A stretch of 64,000 nt of DNA, taken from contig OZ005648.1 in the NCBI GenBank assembly GCA_963930645.1, forward strand, positions 246,551,436 to 246,615,435, read 5' to 3'. Position 1 is the first letter of the stretch. Each line of letters opens with the position of its first letter. A program made the translations under genes and the position numbers. Shown here in pieces: positions 43,853 to 55,210 of the stretch. This DNA is from Salticus scenicus. Taxonomy: Eukaryota; Arthropoda; Arachnida; Araneae; Salticidae. The notes below the pieces were generated by a model. That model saw only the letters and a list, made by a program, of their open reading frames with translations, was not told the DNA's origin and did no database searches.

Positions 43853-45467
43853 CCCTCTCGCTGCGCATTTCGCGATTTCCACGGACAACGTAGAAGTAGC
43901 AAAATTTGCGCAACCCACGATTTCCGCGGGAATCCATTTTTGCCGTCTATTTAAAGGAGTGGATCGAGACAGCATATTTCCTCCTTTGAAATAGACATCT
44001 AAATTTTTAATTGGTGCCTTTATTTTATTTTTTTTTGAACCATAAAATAAAACATGCTTTCACGTGAAAAAAAGAAAAATAATAATAATAAAATATTAAT
44101 ATTTCTTTTTGGCATCCAAATGCTTTAAAATGCTGATTAGATATTTTCTTTTGTAAGAACGCCTCCTGCTTTCTGAAACCCCCGTTATGAATTTAGATCC
44201 TTCCACTAAATGTAATGAAACAGAAAACAAAAGATGTAATGGGAAAACTTGTAAACTTGTGTTGTATCATGCACGTATGTACGCTTCGCGCACATAAAAA
44301 AAAATTATCATCACTGGACACCCCAACCTCGCTGTGCATGATGCTGAGAACGCATGTAACTCGTTTTTGCAGCCATCAGTATCACGCAACGTATGTTCGC
44401 TTCGCTCACATGAAAAAAAAACATCACTGGACACCCCTGCCTCGCTGTGCAGGAATCTGAGAACGCATGTAACTCGTTTTCTCTGCATTCAGTATCGCGC
44501 ACATAACTCTCTCCCCCCCCCCCCCCCCAAAAAAAAAAAAAAAAAATCAATGGATACCCCTACCTTGATGTGTTTGAATCGCAAAAGTGCACGAAGTTAC
44601 GATACTTACGTATTATCCGTCAGTACATGCATGAACAAATTTAATATTTTATTTTATTATTATTTTTTTTTTCACGTGAAAGCATATTTTATTTTATGGT
44701 TGAAAAAATTAAAATAAAGGCACCAATTAAAAATTTAGATGTATATTTCAAAGGAGGAAATGTGCTGTCTCGATCCACTGCTTCTATTTAATTGTGCATC
44801 CCGCTCTTTTCCCATTTATGGTTTCATTTCGGCTTTTCTGTGATGTTTAATTGTTTATTTAGATGTGGGTTAACAGATGGCGTTAGTTGTTTACATTTCT
44901 GCGAAATATACAAGAATTTTTTGTAGCATTTTGCACTTTGCACGCGCTTTTCAAAGCTCAAAGATGTCTGGCAGGAAGTGTTTCGCGAGTGATATAACCT
45001 ATATTCCTGATGATATTTCCGACCCTAGTGATAGTAGTTCTGACTCTGATTTCAAGTATATTGAATATAGTTATAGCGAAACTGATGAGAATTTCTCGGA
45101 TTCTTCTGCGGATAGTGATGAATCTGAAAATTCATTTTCTTTTCATTTCTAATAAATGTTTTGTAAGTATTTTGCATATTTTTATTAGTATATACGTTTT
45201 ACCTTTGTTTTGTATTTTATAAAGTAAATCATAATTTAACCAAGATTAATTTTAAAAATTTTGCTTTTATATCATTATTCTTCAATTTAAATATTCTTTC
45301 AACTTTATCGATCATCTAATTCTATATTGAAAGAAAAAAAAAAAAACTCTTTTACAAAATTTTTTCGTATATTTTAATTCCGAACTATATGTTGATTTGA
45401 AATATGTAATAAAAAAAATACGCAATTTTTGAACCTATTTTGATAAAAAAAATACGCAGTGAGAGGG
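43853..45467 (+). mobile_element. piggyBac-type derivative 1 (1615 bp)
   Basis: TTAA on both sides (43849-43852, 45468-45471) and ends CCCTCTCGCTGCGCA and GCAGTGAGAGGG. It contains three tandem units of about 105 bp (44260-44500, 'atcactggacacccc...'), an internal inverted repeat (about 43955-44100 against 44640-44785) and the start of a transposase-like ORF. Non-autonomous. Confidence 0.82.
44964..45152 (+). pseudogene. piggyBac transposase N-terminal remnant
   Basis: From the ATG at 44964 the frame reads MSGRKCFASDITYIPDDISD followed by a Ser/Asp/Glu-rich tail and ends at 45152, about 60 codons. An acidic, serine-rich start is usual for piggyBac transposases. No DDE domain remains. The ORF can be extended upstream to 44877, but the inner ATG looks more natural. 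Assignment depends on the TTAA ends. Confidence 0.5.
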
Positions 45468-45471
45468 TTAA

Positions 45472-46650
45472 ACTATACGCAGCGAATGGAACGGAAATTC
45501 CTACTTACGTAATTAAAACTTTGAACTTAAATTTAGGACTTAGAGGAGAATTTACATTTCCTTTTATGTTAGCTAAGGTTGATAAAGCTATAAAATTTGA
45601 GCTGACTTTTTGAATAAATTTAAACTTTTAATAGATATTCATAAAAAGCAACTTATTGATGAAATAACTAATCTGTTTGTTCGCCACCACATAACAACAG
45701 TATCTGTTGATGATGTTATTAGTACTTTGGATAAAAATTCTAAATTTGCTAATTTGTTACTACAATGCCTAAATTTAACTAAACCTAATTTAACAGTATC
45801 TAATTTTGAACATGACGTTGAGCATTACATTACAACAAAAGAACAAACTAATTATTCTAAAGCTAGACAATTGGATTCCAAGCGATTAGATATAGCAAAA
45901 CAGAAATTCCTGTACATGTTAGAAAATGATATTATTCAGACATCTAAATCGCCTCTTCACATGGTGCCTAAGAAAGATGGTTCCTTTCGACCATGTAGAG
46001 ATTACCGACGTTTGAACGCTCAAACAATACCAGATCGTTATCCTATACTTCGATTAGAAGATTTCAACCACATTTTGAAGAATACTCAAATATTTTCTAA
46101 AATTTATGTGCATAAAGCATATTTTCAAATACCTATTTATGAAGTTGATAAGCATAAAACTGCTATAATAACATCCTTCGGCTTGTATGAATTTAATGTA
46201 ATGAGTTTTGGCTTGCGTAACGATCCGTCTACCTTTCAAAGATTTATCAATGAGGTATTTAGAGGACTAAATTTTGTGTTCCCATATTTGGACCATGTTT
46301 TAATTGCTTCAACTACAGAAGAAGAACATGAAAAACACGTAAAATTAGTTTTTGACAGACTGCAAAAATATGGATTGAAACTTAATATATCTAAATCCGT
46401 TTTTGGAGTCAAGGAACTGGAATTTTTAGGTTTTCTAATTACAAGTGAAGGATCAAAACCTCTTCCTGAAAAAGTTAAAGCAATTCACAATATTAAGCTG
46501 CTTGAAACAGTCCATCAACTATGGACTTTCCTTGAAATTGTTTATTTCTACCGTCGTTTTTTGAAAAACACCGCTAGTACTCAAGCTATTTTACAAGAAT
46601 ATTTAAAAGGAGCAAAAAAAAAAAAAAAAAAAAAGATAACAGGAAAATAA
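45472..46650 (+). pseudogene. Gypsy 2 reverse transcriptase
   Basis: 346 codons open from 45610. Motifs: ARQLDSKRLDIAKQKFLYML, KKDGSFRPCRDYRRLNAQTI, YFQIPIYEVDKHKTAIITSF, SFGLRNDPSTFQRFINEVF, then FPYLDHVLIAS with YLDH in place of the catalytic YLDD. The first catalytic Asp region is altered too (KIYVHKAYF for KLDL..AYxQ). It breaks at the A run 46615-46636. Inactive by these substitutions. Confidence 0.9.
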
Positions 46651-47027
46651 CTTGGAATAAGGAAGCTATTGAGCAGTTTGAAAAATGCAAAAAAGATTTA
46701 GCAAATGTTGCTGTTCTGTCTCCCCCAAATCCAGAATTACCCCTTTCGTTGTGCACATATGCTTCAAATACAGCAGTGGGTGCAGTTTTACAACTTGAAA
46801 ATTGTAGTTGGAAAGCTATTGGATTTTTTTCCAAAAAACTTAACCACGCACAGCAATATTACAGTACCTACGATCGGGAAATTCTCGGAATTTATCAATC
46901 CATTAAATATTTCAAACGTTTTCTAGAAGGAAGAAAAGTCGCAGTGTTTACTGACCACAAGCCATTAATCTACGCATTTTTGCAAAAGTCCGATAAAGCA
47001 TCTCCATGTCAAATTAGACAACTTCAA
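46650..47027 (+). pseudogene. Gypsy 2 RNase H
   Basis: Contains KITWNKEAIEQFEKCKKDLA, CTYASNTAVGAVLQL, FFSKKLNHAQQYYSTYDREI and VAVFTDHKPLIYAF, the RNase H-like region of Gypsy pol. Separated from the RT by the A-run frameshift and cut by the Tc1-like element at 47030. Confidence 0.88.
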
Positions 47028-47122
47028 TATAGACTGCTCGACATTGAAAATGCAACACCAAGAAGGAATGATAATAACGGAATGAAATTTGTTGGACACA
47101 TACATTTTAGTAGGAAGATCAA

Positions 47123-48355
47123 TTGATTAAATTTTCAGGAAATTTGGAGTAATATGTACTGAGAAAACAAAACATAAAGCAGCGACCTCTGTGAGCAATA
47201 ACAGCACATATCTGCCTAAGCATTGAATCGAACAGCGATTGGATGACATGTACGGGTAGAGCACTTCATGAAGCTTAAACACGATGCCACAATTCATCAA
47301 TTGAAGTTACTGGTGAGTGGTGGGGGGCCAGTCGCTTTTCAATCATTAAACAGTCATTTTCATTGGTGCGAGATCAGGAGAATGCGCTGCCCAGAGCAAC
47401 AGTCGAACACATTCTGTATCAAAGAAGGTCTGGACAATACAAACAACTTGCGGTCGTGCATTATCTTGCTAAAAATTTTGCGCTAGGAGGCCTTGAATAC
47501 AGGGCAGAGGGGCGGGCCTTAACTCATCAGAAATTTAATGGCTGCTGTTCAGAGTGCCAGAAATACGAACATGAAGTAATCGAGACGTGTATCCAATGGG
47601 AGCCCATAACATCATTGCAAATGATGGACAGTATGATGATGTCGAATCCCAGCTGGCAATGTGCATTATTCATAATGCCGTTAAATACGGATAAGTCAAT
47701 CTTGATGTTGTAAACAGGATTGTGATGATTTGTCTGAAAAGTGACTTCACGCCATTCCTGCGTCCAGGTTCATCGTTGATCACACATTAATGGCACCCAT
47801 ATCAGTGATGCAGTTTTGAGGGTAATCAGAATTTTGGTAGCCGCATACTGAGTCACCACCTAGATTGATGGTATGTGGTACCATTGGATACACGTCCCAG
47901 TCACCTCTTGTTTTCATTCCCGCCACTCTGAATACCAGCCATTACATTTCTGACGAGTTAAGGCCCATAGCTCTGCCCTATGTTCAAGGCCTCCGAAGCG
48001 CAACATTTAAACAGGACAATGCACGACCGCAAGTTGTCCATATTGTCTGGACCTTCATTGATGCCGAATGTGTTCGACTGTTGCTCTGGCCAGCGCGTTC
48101 TCCTAATCTCGTACCAATGAAAATGGCTGTTTAATCGTTGAAAAGCGACTGCCCCCACCACTCATCAGTAACTTCGATCGATGGATTGTGGCATCGTGTT
48201 AAAACTTCATGAAGTGCTCTACCCGTACATGTCATCCAATCGCTGTTCGATTCAATGCCTAGGCAGATATGTGCTGTTATTGCTCACAGAGGTCTCTGCT
48301 TTATGTACTGTTTTCTCAGTACATATAACTCCACATTTCCTGAAATTTTAATCAA
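47123..48355. mobile_element. Palindromic Tc1 element (about 0.5 kb arms)
   Basis: Ends TTGATTAAATTTTCAGGAAAT and ATTTCCTGAAATTTTAATCAA. The inverted match goes on far beyond normal Tc1 ends, from 47123 to about 47640 against 47860 to 48355, including the transposase 3' region (FKQDNARPQVVH, LLLWPARSPNLVPM near 48020-48110 and its inverted copy near 47330-47470). The element is thus a fold-back made from one end of a Tc1 transposon. No intact transposase. Confidence 0.75.
47850..48134 (+). pseudogene. Tc1 transposase C-terminal fragment
   Basis: Reads VCGTIGYTSQSPLVFIPATL, ALPYVQGLRSATFKQDNARP and WPARSPNLVPMKMA. The D of the QDNARPH-type motif and the SPDL..ENxW-type region (here SPNLVPMKMA) are recognisable; the third catalytic acid is altered and the N-terminal half is missing. 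Confidence 0.75.
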
Positions 48356-48362
48356 ATGTTCA

Positions 48363-49316
48363 GAGGCTGTTCGCACATTTTTTAGACGATTTTATTTCGC
48401 AGTAAGAAAAAATCGTTTGCATGGAGAATTTTATTTTCACAACAGTTATATTTTTGGAAGTTTTATTTATCTTCTGATATTTAGAACTTTTGTTTAGATG
48501 CAAAAATGCGCTTTTAAAAAGGCAGTGGATGGAAGGATAGGTTTCCGCTCTTTCCAAAGAGAGTTTTTAGTGAAATTTTTATGAAAAGCATTTATCAGGA
48601 GAAAAATGGAAAAATGTCGCAACAATAGATGAATCTTGGGTCTATTTAAGTGGTTGCAATAAAAAAAGATAAATTTATTATCACAAAGTGGAGAAAAAAG
48701 TTTTTGCTACATGGTTCAAAGCATCAAAAGAAAGTTTTTCTAAAGGATTTATGATTGCCACTGGTTTTTCATACAAGCGCAAGATAAAAGCAAAAAAAAA
48801 AAAAATGTGCCAAAAATGTCAAAATCAGCTCTAAATACTATCAAGAACATATTTTAATTCCAATTTTTAAAAATGAAAATCCAGATCTTTATCCACAATG
48901 CTATCAATCCGTTGAACTGAATCAAGACAAAACAAGCAGCCACACATCGCAATCCGCAATTACTTTTCTAGAAAAAAATGGAACAAAAAACGGGAATTAA
49001 AACCATACCCTTCACTGATATTCCTGCTAAATCTCCTGATGTATCACTGTTGGATTTTTGTGTTTTTCGACTCTTAAAATCAACATTATCCAAACACCGA
49101 CCTACAACGCTTTGTGGACTTTGGAAAGCCGTTCAAGAGGAGTAGAAAAATATACCTCTTCCGATATTATAAAAAGCATTATTATCGTAGAAATTACGAT
49201 GTAGAATGATAGTTAAGAACAAGGGCTATCAAACTGAACAAATAAAACACGAAATATGAGTGAAATTGCTTCAGTACACTCCATCAAAATCGTCTAAAAA
49301 ATGTGCGAACAGCCTC
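48363..49316 (+). mobile_element. mariner-like element with dead transposase
   Basis: Ends GAGGCTGTTCGCACATTTTTTAGACGATTTT and AAAATCGTCTAAAAAATGTGCGAACAGCCTC, 31 bp inverted. The interior, read in shifting frames, gives VATIDESWVYLS, FMIATGFSY and, near 49000, IPAKSPDVSLLDFCVFRLLK followed by HRPTTLCGLWKAVQEE, a mariner transposase pattern. Many stops. No clear TA duplication at the borders. Confidence 0.78.
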
Positions 49317-49406
49317 AGTTCTTCCTACTATAATGTATGTGTCCAACAAATTTCATTTCGTTATTATCCTTCCTTCTTGCTGTTGCATTTTCAATGTCGA
49401 GCACTG

Positions 49407-50660
49407 TATTTCAGAATTTACAACAGAAATTATGTACATTACAGGTGAAAGTAACGTGGTAGCGGATAATTTATCAAGAATCGAGGATATTGCCTTAAAG
49501 GATTATTATCTAGTTGCCGATGAACAAGAAAAAGATGATGAATTTCGAGCATGGCAAAAATTTACAAATTTGTTATTTAAAAAGTATTCCTTTCCGTCTG
49601 GAAAATATTTGTGGTGTGATACTTCAACACAGCATATTAGACCTTATATACCTAAAAATTTTCGCATGAGGATATTTTATCAATTTCATGATTTGTCCCA
49701 TCCGGAAATTAAATCAATAGTGAAATTAATTTCCTCAAAATTTATATGGCCAAATATTAAGAAAGATGTCCAGCAGTGGGCGAAGTTATATATTCCGTGC
49801 CAAAAATCGGTAATTACCCGCCATACAAAATCAGCATTGGGAGAATTTCACAAACCATCAGGAAGATTTCAAGAAATACATATTGATATTGTAGGTCCAC
49901 TACCACCATCAAATGGCAACACCTACTGTTTAACATGTATAGATAGATATACGAATTGGATGGAAGCTTTTCAGCAAGAAAATATCTCTGCAGAAACAAT
50001 ACCAAAAGCCTTTTATAGCAATTGGATAGTAAGATTTGGAGTAGTACCTTGGCAGCTTGTTACTGATCGTGGAACCCATTTTTCATCCGAAATATTTCAA
50101 ACACTGTCAAGAATCTGCGGCATTAAGCTTTCACATACTACGGCCTATCATGCTTTTAAAGCCCATAATAATGTATCTTAGAGTGAAACGTTACCAACAG
50201 TGTTCTTAGGTTTACGAACTGCGATCCACGACGATACTAATTATACAATAGCAGAAATGGTATATGGAGAGAATATTAAATTTCCTGGAGAATTCTTTGA
50301 AGCAAATATACAGCACATATTACCAGGAACTTTTATAAATGATTTACAAAAAGTTATGGAATTGATAAGACCAAAAGAAACTCAATGAAAAAGCAATTCA
50401 AAAATATTTGTGCATAAAGATTTATTCACGTTTTCCTTCGCATTGATAGAGTTCGGAAGCCACTTGAACCCCCTTATTTGGTTATCAGCCGTACACCAAA
50501 ATATTTTACTCTGAGGATAAAGAATAAAGAAGTGAACGTAGCGATAGACAGATTGAAGCCAGCATATCTACTACTTTGTCTCAACCTGAACTTAAATCAG
50601 CTTTAAGACTATCTCGAACTGGTAGAATTATAAGGACACCGTTGAGATTCAAAAACTGAA
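49407..50660 (+). pseudogene. Gypsy 2 integrase
   Basis: Starts with ESNVVADNLSRIED (end of RNase H), then the zinc-binding part (FHDLSHPEIKSI, WAKLYIPCQKS) and the core with HIDIVGPLPPSNGNTYCLTC and LVTDRGTHFSSEIFQ, two of the three catalytic Asp/Glu. A stop at 50179 falls before the Glu region. Downstream pieces (50200-50388, then RVRKPLEPPYLVISRTPKYF-like) are the C-terminal tail in other frames. Inactive. Confidence 0.87.
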
Positions 50661-50719
50661 TTTTGACGATATTTACTTCCTACTTTCTAACGTAACGTTT
50701 GTTACTGGTAGGGGAGTAA

Positions 50720-50998
50720 TGTGGCGACATAAATTATAAATAATTCATTTAAAAGTAACTCACGAGTAGTTTAATAATTATATGTATATATATATATATA
50801 TTTGTAAAGAGTGTTTATTCAGCTTGACAACGGATATATTTTTTATTGAATTTTGTGTTCGTAAAAAAAGAAAATGAGATGCTGGAGTTTGAATAAAAGG
50901 TTGATGTTAATTTGGTAATTTTATTTATAAGTAGTAAGAAGATTACGTTTAATAGTGGTTTGTCTGCATTCTATTTTTGTTGACATTAGAACACAACA
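50720..50998 (+). repeat. Gypsy 2 3' LTR (proposed)
   Basis: Begins TGTGGCGACATAAATTATAAAT after the purine-rich GGTAGGGGAGTAA and plausibly ends ...TAGAACACAACA. No partner LTR lies in the window, so the right border is a guess. Confidence 0.5.
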
Positions 50999-51305
50999 GA
51001 ATTTTCGGCTGCAAAGAGATGCTACTGGAAATTTGTTATGCATTCGGTTACGCACTTTCTTTTTCTTAACTGTATACCCATGATCGAGGAATTATCAAAC
51101 AAAACAGCAATATACATAAGAAAAAATATCTTTTGATTAAATCTCAAAAACGCGCCATGCGATACAATACGCAAGAATACTTTGATCACTTTTTGAAAAT
51201 CGAAAGAAAGTAGTTTAATGTTTACCTTAAGTGTCTATTAGTTTGAAAACTTATTTTTTGTGTTCAAATACTCTGTTTTTAGTTTATTATTATTTATAAA
51301 TGTAG
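50999..51305 (+). other. Intron sequence before the first coiled-coil exon
   Basis: Unique AT-rich DNA ending in a plausible branch and acceptor region (tttataaatgtag). Nothing else seen. Confidence 0.4.
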
Positions 51306-51425
51306 TGTTCTTCCGAGAGTGTTATTGAAGAGTTGAGAGAGAAGATGAATCGTCTTAAATTTCGTCTTCTTGACTGTCAAAATCAAAATCAGATGCTGCG
51401 GAAAGAATTGCTTCTTGCTAAGAAA
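51306..51425 (+). CDS. Host gene exon, coiled coil (40 codons)
   Basis: Acceptor aaatgtag|TGT and donor AAA|GTAAGT frame 40 open codons in phase 0 at both ends. The peptide includes SVIEELREKMNRLKFRLLD and QMLRKELLLAKK, with leucines and charged residues at heptad spacing. Codon use is ordinary and there are no stops. It lies between TEs but shows none of their motifs, so a host exon is likely. Family not recognised; a coiled-coil structural protein is the most that can be said. Confidence 0.65.
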
Positions 51426-51827
51426 GTAAGTTTTAGGCTTATGATTCTATAACTTTGGCAAAATTTAACGCGAAATGCAAATTACTAACCCCCAAAATTT
51501 GATATATCACAATCAATTTATTTTTTAGGCAATAATATCTTAATTCTAGAATGCATCACAGCATTTTTATCAAGCTTCTATGGGGTTTTATCGAGGTATT
51601 CGAACAGTTCAGCACTATTCCTTAGTAAAATTTTCATTTGAACGTTATTTCAATTTTCGAATAAGCTAGTAACTTTGGTACTCTTTTATTATAATAGTGC
51701 CAGCTAGAAACTACCATATTATACTCATAACATTTCACCAAACTAAAATAGTAAATGAAATTACTATATTAGATGGTGCAGCTTTAGTATGGGATCCTCT
51801 TTGCTACTTTAAATATTGTTTCCATTT

Positions 51828-52434
51828 TAGTGATGAATTCGAATGGCTTTCACAATTGCGTAAGTAAAAACCTTGTCGAGAAACGTCCGAGCTACTTCGA
51901 TGCCAAATTTTAAGTTTCGTCAATGGGTCCTCCCATTCTAAAGTTATAACCAGGTACTAAATAAATGTAATACGGTCGATATAATAAGGAACATTTTAGG
52001 GGAAAGTTTAATTTAACAGCCCGCTTGCATGCTTTTTAAAAATGGTCATCTTACGCTACACCGTCTTCTCTCTGGGAATTGCAGCACTCTTTTCAAGATG
52101 GGGAAAAAAAAAAAAAAGAAAAAACCTAAATACATATTGAAATAATAGTTTAAAAGAACAAAATCCTGACAATAAAGAAGATCAAACTTAAAATACACAA
52201 AATTTGACGCCTATTAAGAAAAAGAAAAGAAACAACCGCTATTAAAAGAGCTTCAAACGTATTTTCGTATTAATTGCATGGCAGCGATATGCATTTAACA
52301 TGAAATGCATATTTTTGTGCATTTTTTAATTTATAGTTTGGCGAAATTTGAAATTTGGCACGAGAGTAGCTCGGACGTTTCTCGCCAAGGTCTTTGCTTA
52401 CGCAATTGCGATAACAATTTGAATTCATCGCCAA
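51828..52434. mobile_element. Inverted-repeat element with about 90 bp ends
   Basis: 'gatgaattcgaatgg...caattgcgtaagtaaa.accttgtcgagaaacgtccgagctac' (51831-51900) is matched in inverted form at 52335-52432. About 430 bp lie between. No TSD or ORF is clear. A MITE is likely. Confidence 0.6.
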
Positions 52435-52516
52435 TAGCAAAAAATAATAACAGTCGCCCTGGGGGTCCTATGAAGTTGTGCGGAAAATAGTCGCCAATCA
52501 AAATATATTTATTTAA

Positions 52517-54155
52517 CCCTTTCAGGGGCGGTGGCTAGAGGGTCTATCCACCTACTTTAGAAATTTTTCTCTAAGTGTGCAGTGGCTACTTTTTCTATCC
52601 ACTTTTATGAAAAGCTAATGTGTACTTCTAAAATTGAAATAGAGATAGCAGCAATACAGTAACTTTAAGCAGGATGTGCCTGTGACTTTTTTAAATGGAC
52701 AAGTTGCGGGAAAATTTTTTGAAGTTTCTTTTATATATTTTTATGAAAAATAATTTTTTATACAAAAGTATTTGGTAGTGTAAATATACTGTAATGCACC
52801 TTTTAAATACAACAGATTTACATATTATCTTAGATCATTAATTTTAGTTTGATTTTTAGGAGCATCTTTTAGGTGGATAGACGCTCTAGCCACTGCGCAC
52901 ATATGTCAGGGGAGATACTGTAAGACAGGCTCTGCTGGTGAAAAGTATCCCAATTTCTTTTCCTTTGAGATAAACAAAGAGGGGGTTTTGGGGTTAGTGA
53001 ACTGTGATAAATATAAACAGTAAGGGATAGCAGAATGTAAATGTAGATGTAAACAAGCGTGGGAGGGTTCTTACAAAAAAGCTATTCAATATTTCTGTTT
53101 ACAGTATAGAGAGAGGCTGCTTTTTTATATTGCTCTTATATCGTGATTTTTAAAAATAAATTTTTATTTCCATAGCTTTTAAATTTAGTTAATTTCTCTA
53201 AATAATCTTAAATTTATATATTTTATCACAATAATGCCTAGAAAAGGCTTATCTTTGGATGAAGCTATTGCTCTGTTTGAAGAGCTACCCTCAGATGATG
53301 ATTCTGCAGTATCTGGATCAGGAACAAGTGATAATGAGGAATATGTTCAAGATTTACCTGAAAAAGAAATTGTTTCAAGTTCTGAAGATGAACAAACCAG
53401 TGAAATAGAAGGTTCTTCTAGCTCAAGAGGTAGTAAAGTAAATTGGAGCAAAAATTTTCAAGTTCGCCAATCTGTTCCAGAATTTATGGAAGAAAGTGGT
53501 CCTGCCCCTGAGGTCCTTGATATTGATAATCCAACACCACTTGGAATATTTTTTATGTTTATGGCAATGAAATTTTGGGAAGATTTAGTTTTTCAAACAA
53601 ACTTGTACGCTACCCAGTTAGGAAAATCTTTTACTCCAATAGATATAGAAGAAGTTTTAAGATTTATTGCTATAAATCTTCTTATGGGAATAAAACGCTT
53701 GCCCTGCTATAGATATAATTGAATAACTATAATTTTTATTCCTTAAATAGTGAATAATTTTTTCTTATTACTAATGCATAAAGGTTTCTAAACAAATTTT
53801 AAACAGCCCATATATGTGTGTGTATATATATATAATAAATCATTAAAAAAAGATAAAGAAGCATTATAATTTAAGTAATAATTAATTATTGTTACATTGT
53901 ATTATTATAATTACATTTTCAAGGCATAGTTTCAATTTTTATTCCTTAAATATATAAATATTTATTTCCATACAAAAATTAAGGTACATGACGTATGTGC
54001 GCAGTGGCTAGAACGTCTAGCCACCACCCACAAAAAAATCCCCACATGCTGAATTTTTTCCTTCATCAAATATGACTTGTAGGGGATGTTTACTTTATGA
54101 TATATATATATTTAAAAGGAAATTCAATCATTTTTACTTAGTGCCCCTGAAAGGG
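52517..54155 (+). mobile_element. piggyBac-type derivative 2 (1639 bp)
   Basis: TTAA at 52513-52516 and 54156-54159. Ends CCCTTTCAGGGGC and GCCCCTGAAAGGG. Subterminal words 'gtggctagagggtctatccacc' and 'gcagtggctagaacgtctagccacc' recur near both ends. It encodes only the first part of a transposase. Confidence 0.9.
53234..53722 (+). pseudogene. piggyBac transposase, N-terminal 162 codons only
   Basis: Starts MPRKGLSLDEAIALFEELPS, passes through an acidic serine-rich region, and enters the conserved DDE_Tnp_1_7 start: NPTPLGIFFMFMAMKFWEDL, TNLYATQLGKSFTPIDIEEV, IAINLLMGIKRLP. It stops at 53720, before the catalytic Asp residues. A full piggyBac transposase has about 550-600 residues. The frame itself has no frameshift, so an internal deletion rather than decay removed the catalytic part. 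Its TTAA-flanked element could be moved only by a transposase from another copy. Confidence 0.85.
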
Positions 54156-54179
54156 TTAAACGTTTCCATTATTCAATTA

Positions 54180-54232
54180 TTTCTTTAAGTCATTAAAATG
54201 TAGTGATCAGCGTAGTGGGCAAATCTTGCTAG
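54180..54232 (+). mobile_element. Helitron 3' end remnant
   Basis: 'cattaaaatgtagtgatcagcgtagtgggcaaatcttgctagt' resembles the 3' end of the Helitrons at 30360-30408 and 32283-32331. The 5' part was not found; the piggyBac copy just upstream may have landed in it. Confidence 0.6.
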
Positions 54233-55210
54233 TATGTATATAAATATTCCGCCAATGGCAAAGGGTTAACACGATAGATAGTATTTAAAATCACGATAAC
54301 TTCTAAAATAATACTCCAAATCGAACCAAATTTGGACAGTGAACTTATAAATATCTTGGATGAGTTTGCTAATCACGTTGCTCCACCATTTTGTTTTCAA
54401 GTGCAGACCACTTGAAATCATACTGAGACTTGAAAATATCTCATCACCATAACTTTTAAAATACTAAACTGATTCAAATAAAAGTTGGATAGGGAACTTA
54501 TGGTTCAAATATCTTGGATAAGTTCACTTGTGGTGACTTGATCCGCAATTTTATTTCCAAGTGGCGGCCACTTGAAAATTTATGATTATGGTAACTTTAG
54601 TAATACTCAATCAATTCGCATCAAATTTGGTTAGCGGATTTATCATTCAAATATCTCAGATAAGTTCGCTCGGCATCTCACTCCGCTTTTTTTCCAAGTG
54701 GTGCCTCTTAAAAATTTCTAATGACGATAATTTTTGAAATACTGATTTAATTTGAACTAGAGCTGGACAAGGAATTTGTCATACAAATATATTGGATGAT
54801 TTCGCTGGGCAAGTTGTTTCGCCATTTTGTTTCCAAGCAGCAGCCACTTAGACTGCCACTTGAAAATTTGCCATAACAATAACTTTTGAAAAACTGCACT
54901 GATTCGAACCACAGTTTGATAGTGAACCTATGCTTCAAATATCTTGGATGTGTTTGCTGGAAAACTTGCTCCACTATATTGTTTCCAAGTGGCGGCCACT
55001 TGAAAATTTGTAACTTTTGAAATACTTAATCAATTCAAACCAAAGTTGAAAAATGGATTATTCATTCAAACAACTATGATTTCGGTGGGGAAGTTTATTT
55101 CCAAGTTGCGTCCTTTTAACGCTGCCACTTGAGGCTTTGTTATCGCGATAACTTTGAAATATTGAGTTTATTCGAACCAAAGTTAGACAGTGGACGTATT
55201 TTGTAAATAT

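Larger units (their letters stand above)
47030..49406. mobile_element. Outer Tc1-like element in Gypsy 2, filled with two further elements
   Basis: Ends TAGACTGCTCGACATTGAAAATGCAACA and TGTTGCATTTTCAATGTCGAGCACTG, flanked by TA (47028-47029, 49407-49408). The ends match for about 90 bp (to about 47118 and from about 49318). Gypsy sequence resumes outside. The interior is made of a Tc1 palindrome and a mariner-like element. Confidence 0.65.
43756..50998 (+). mobile_element. Gypsy LTR retrotransposon 2, 5'-truncated and multiply interrupted
   Basis: Plus-strand Gypsy related to Gypsy 1. It starts abruptly in the protease at the Gypsy 1 LTR and has no 5' LTR or gag. It carries a piggyBac derivative (43853-45467) in the protease and a nest of Tc1/mariner elements (47030-49406) between RNase H and integrase. 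A 3' LTR is proposed at 50720-50998. Confidence 0.85.

Noticed and set aside
44215..44717. Several overlapping ORFs of 70-127 codons on both strands
   Set aside because: They are frames of the three tandem 105 bp units and of C and A homopolymers in the piggyBac derivative.
38527..50998. Envelope gene in the Gypsy elements (retrovirus-like)
   Set aside because: Nothing after the integrase tail resembles a third ORF, signal peptide or membrane segment; in both copies the LTR follows closely.
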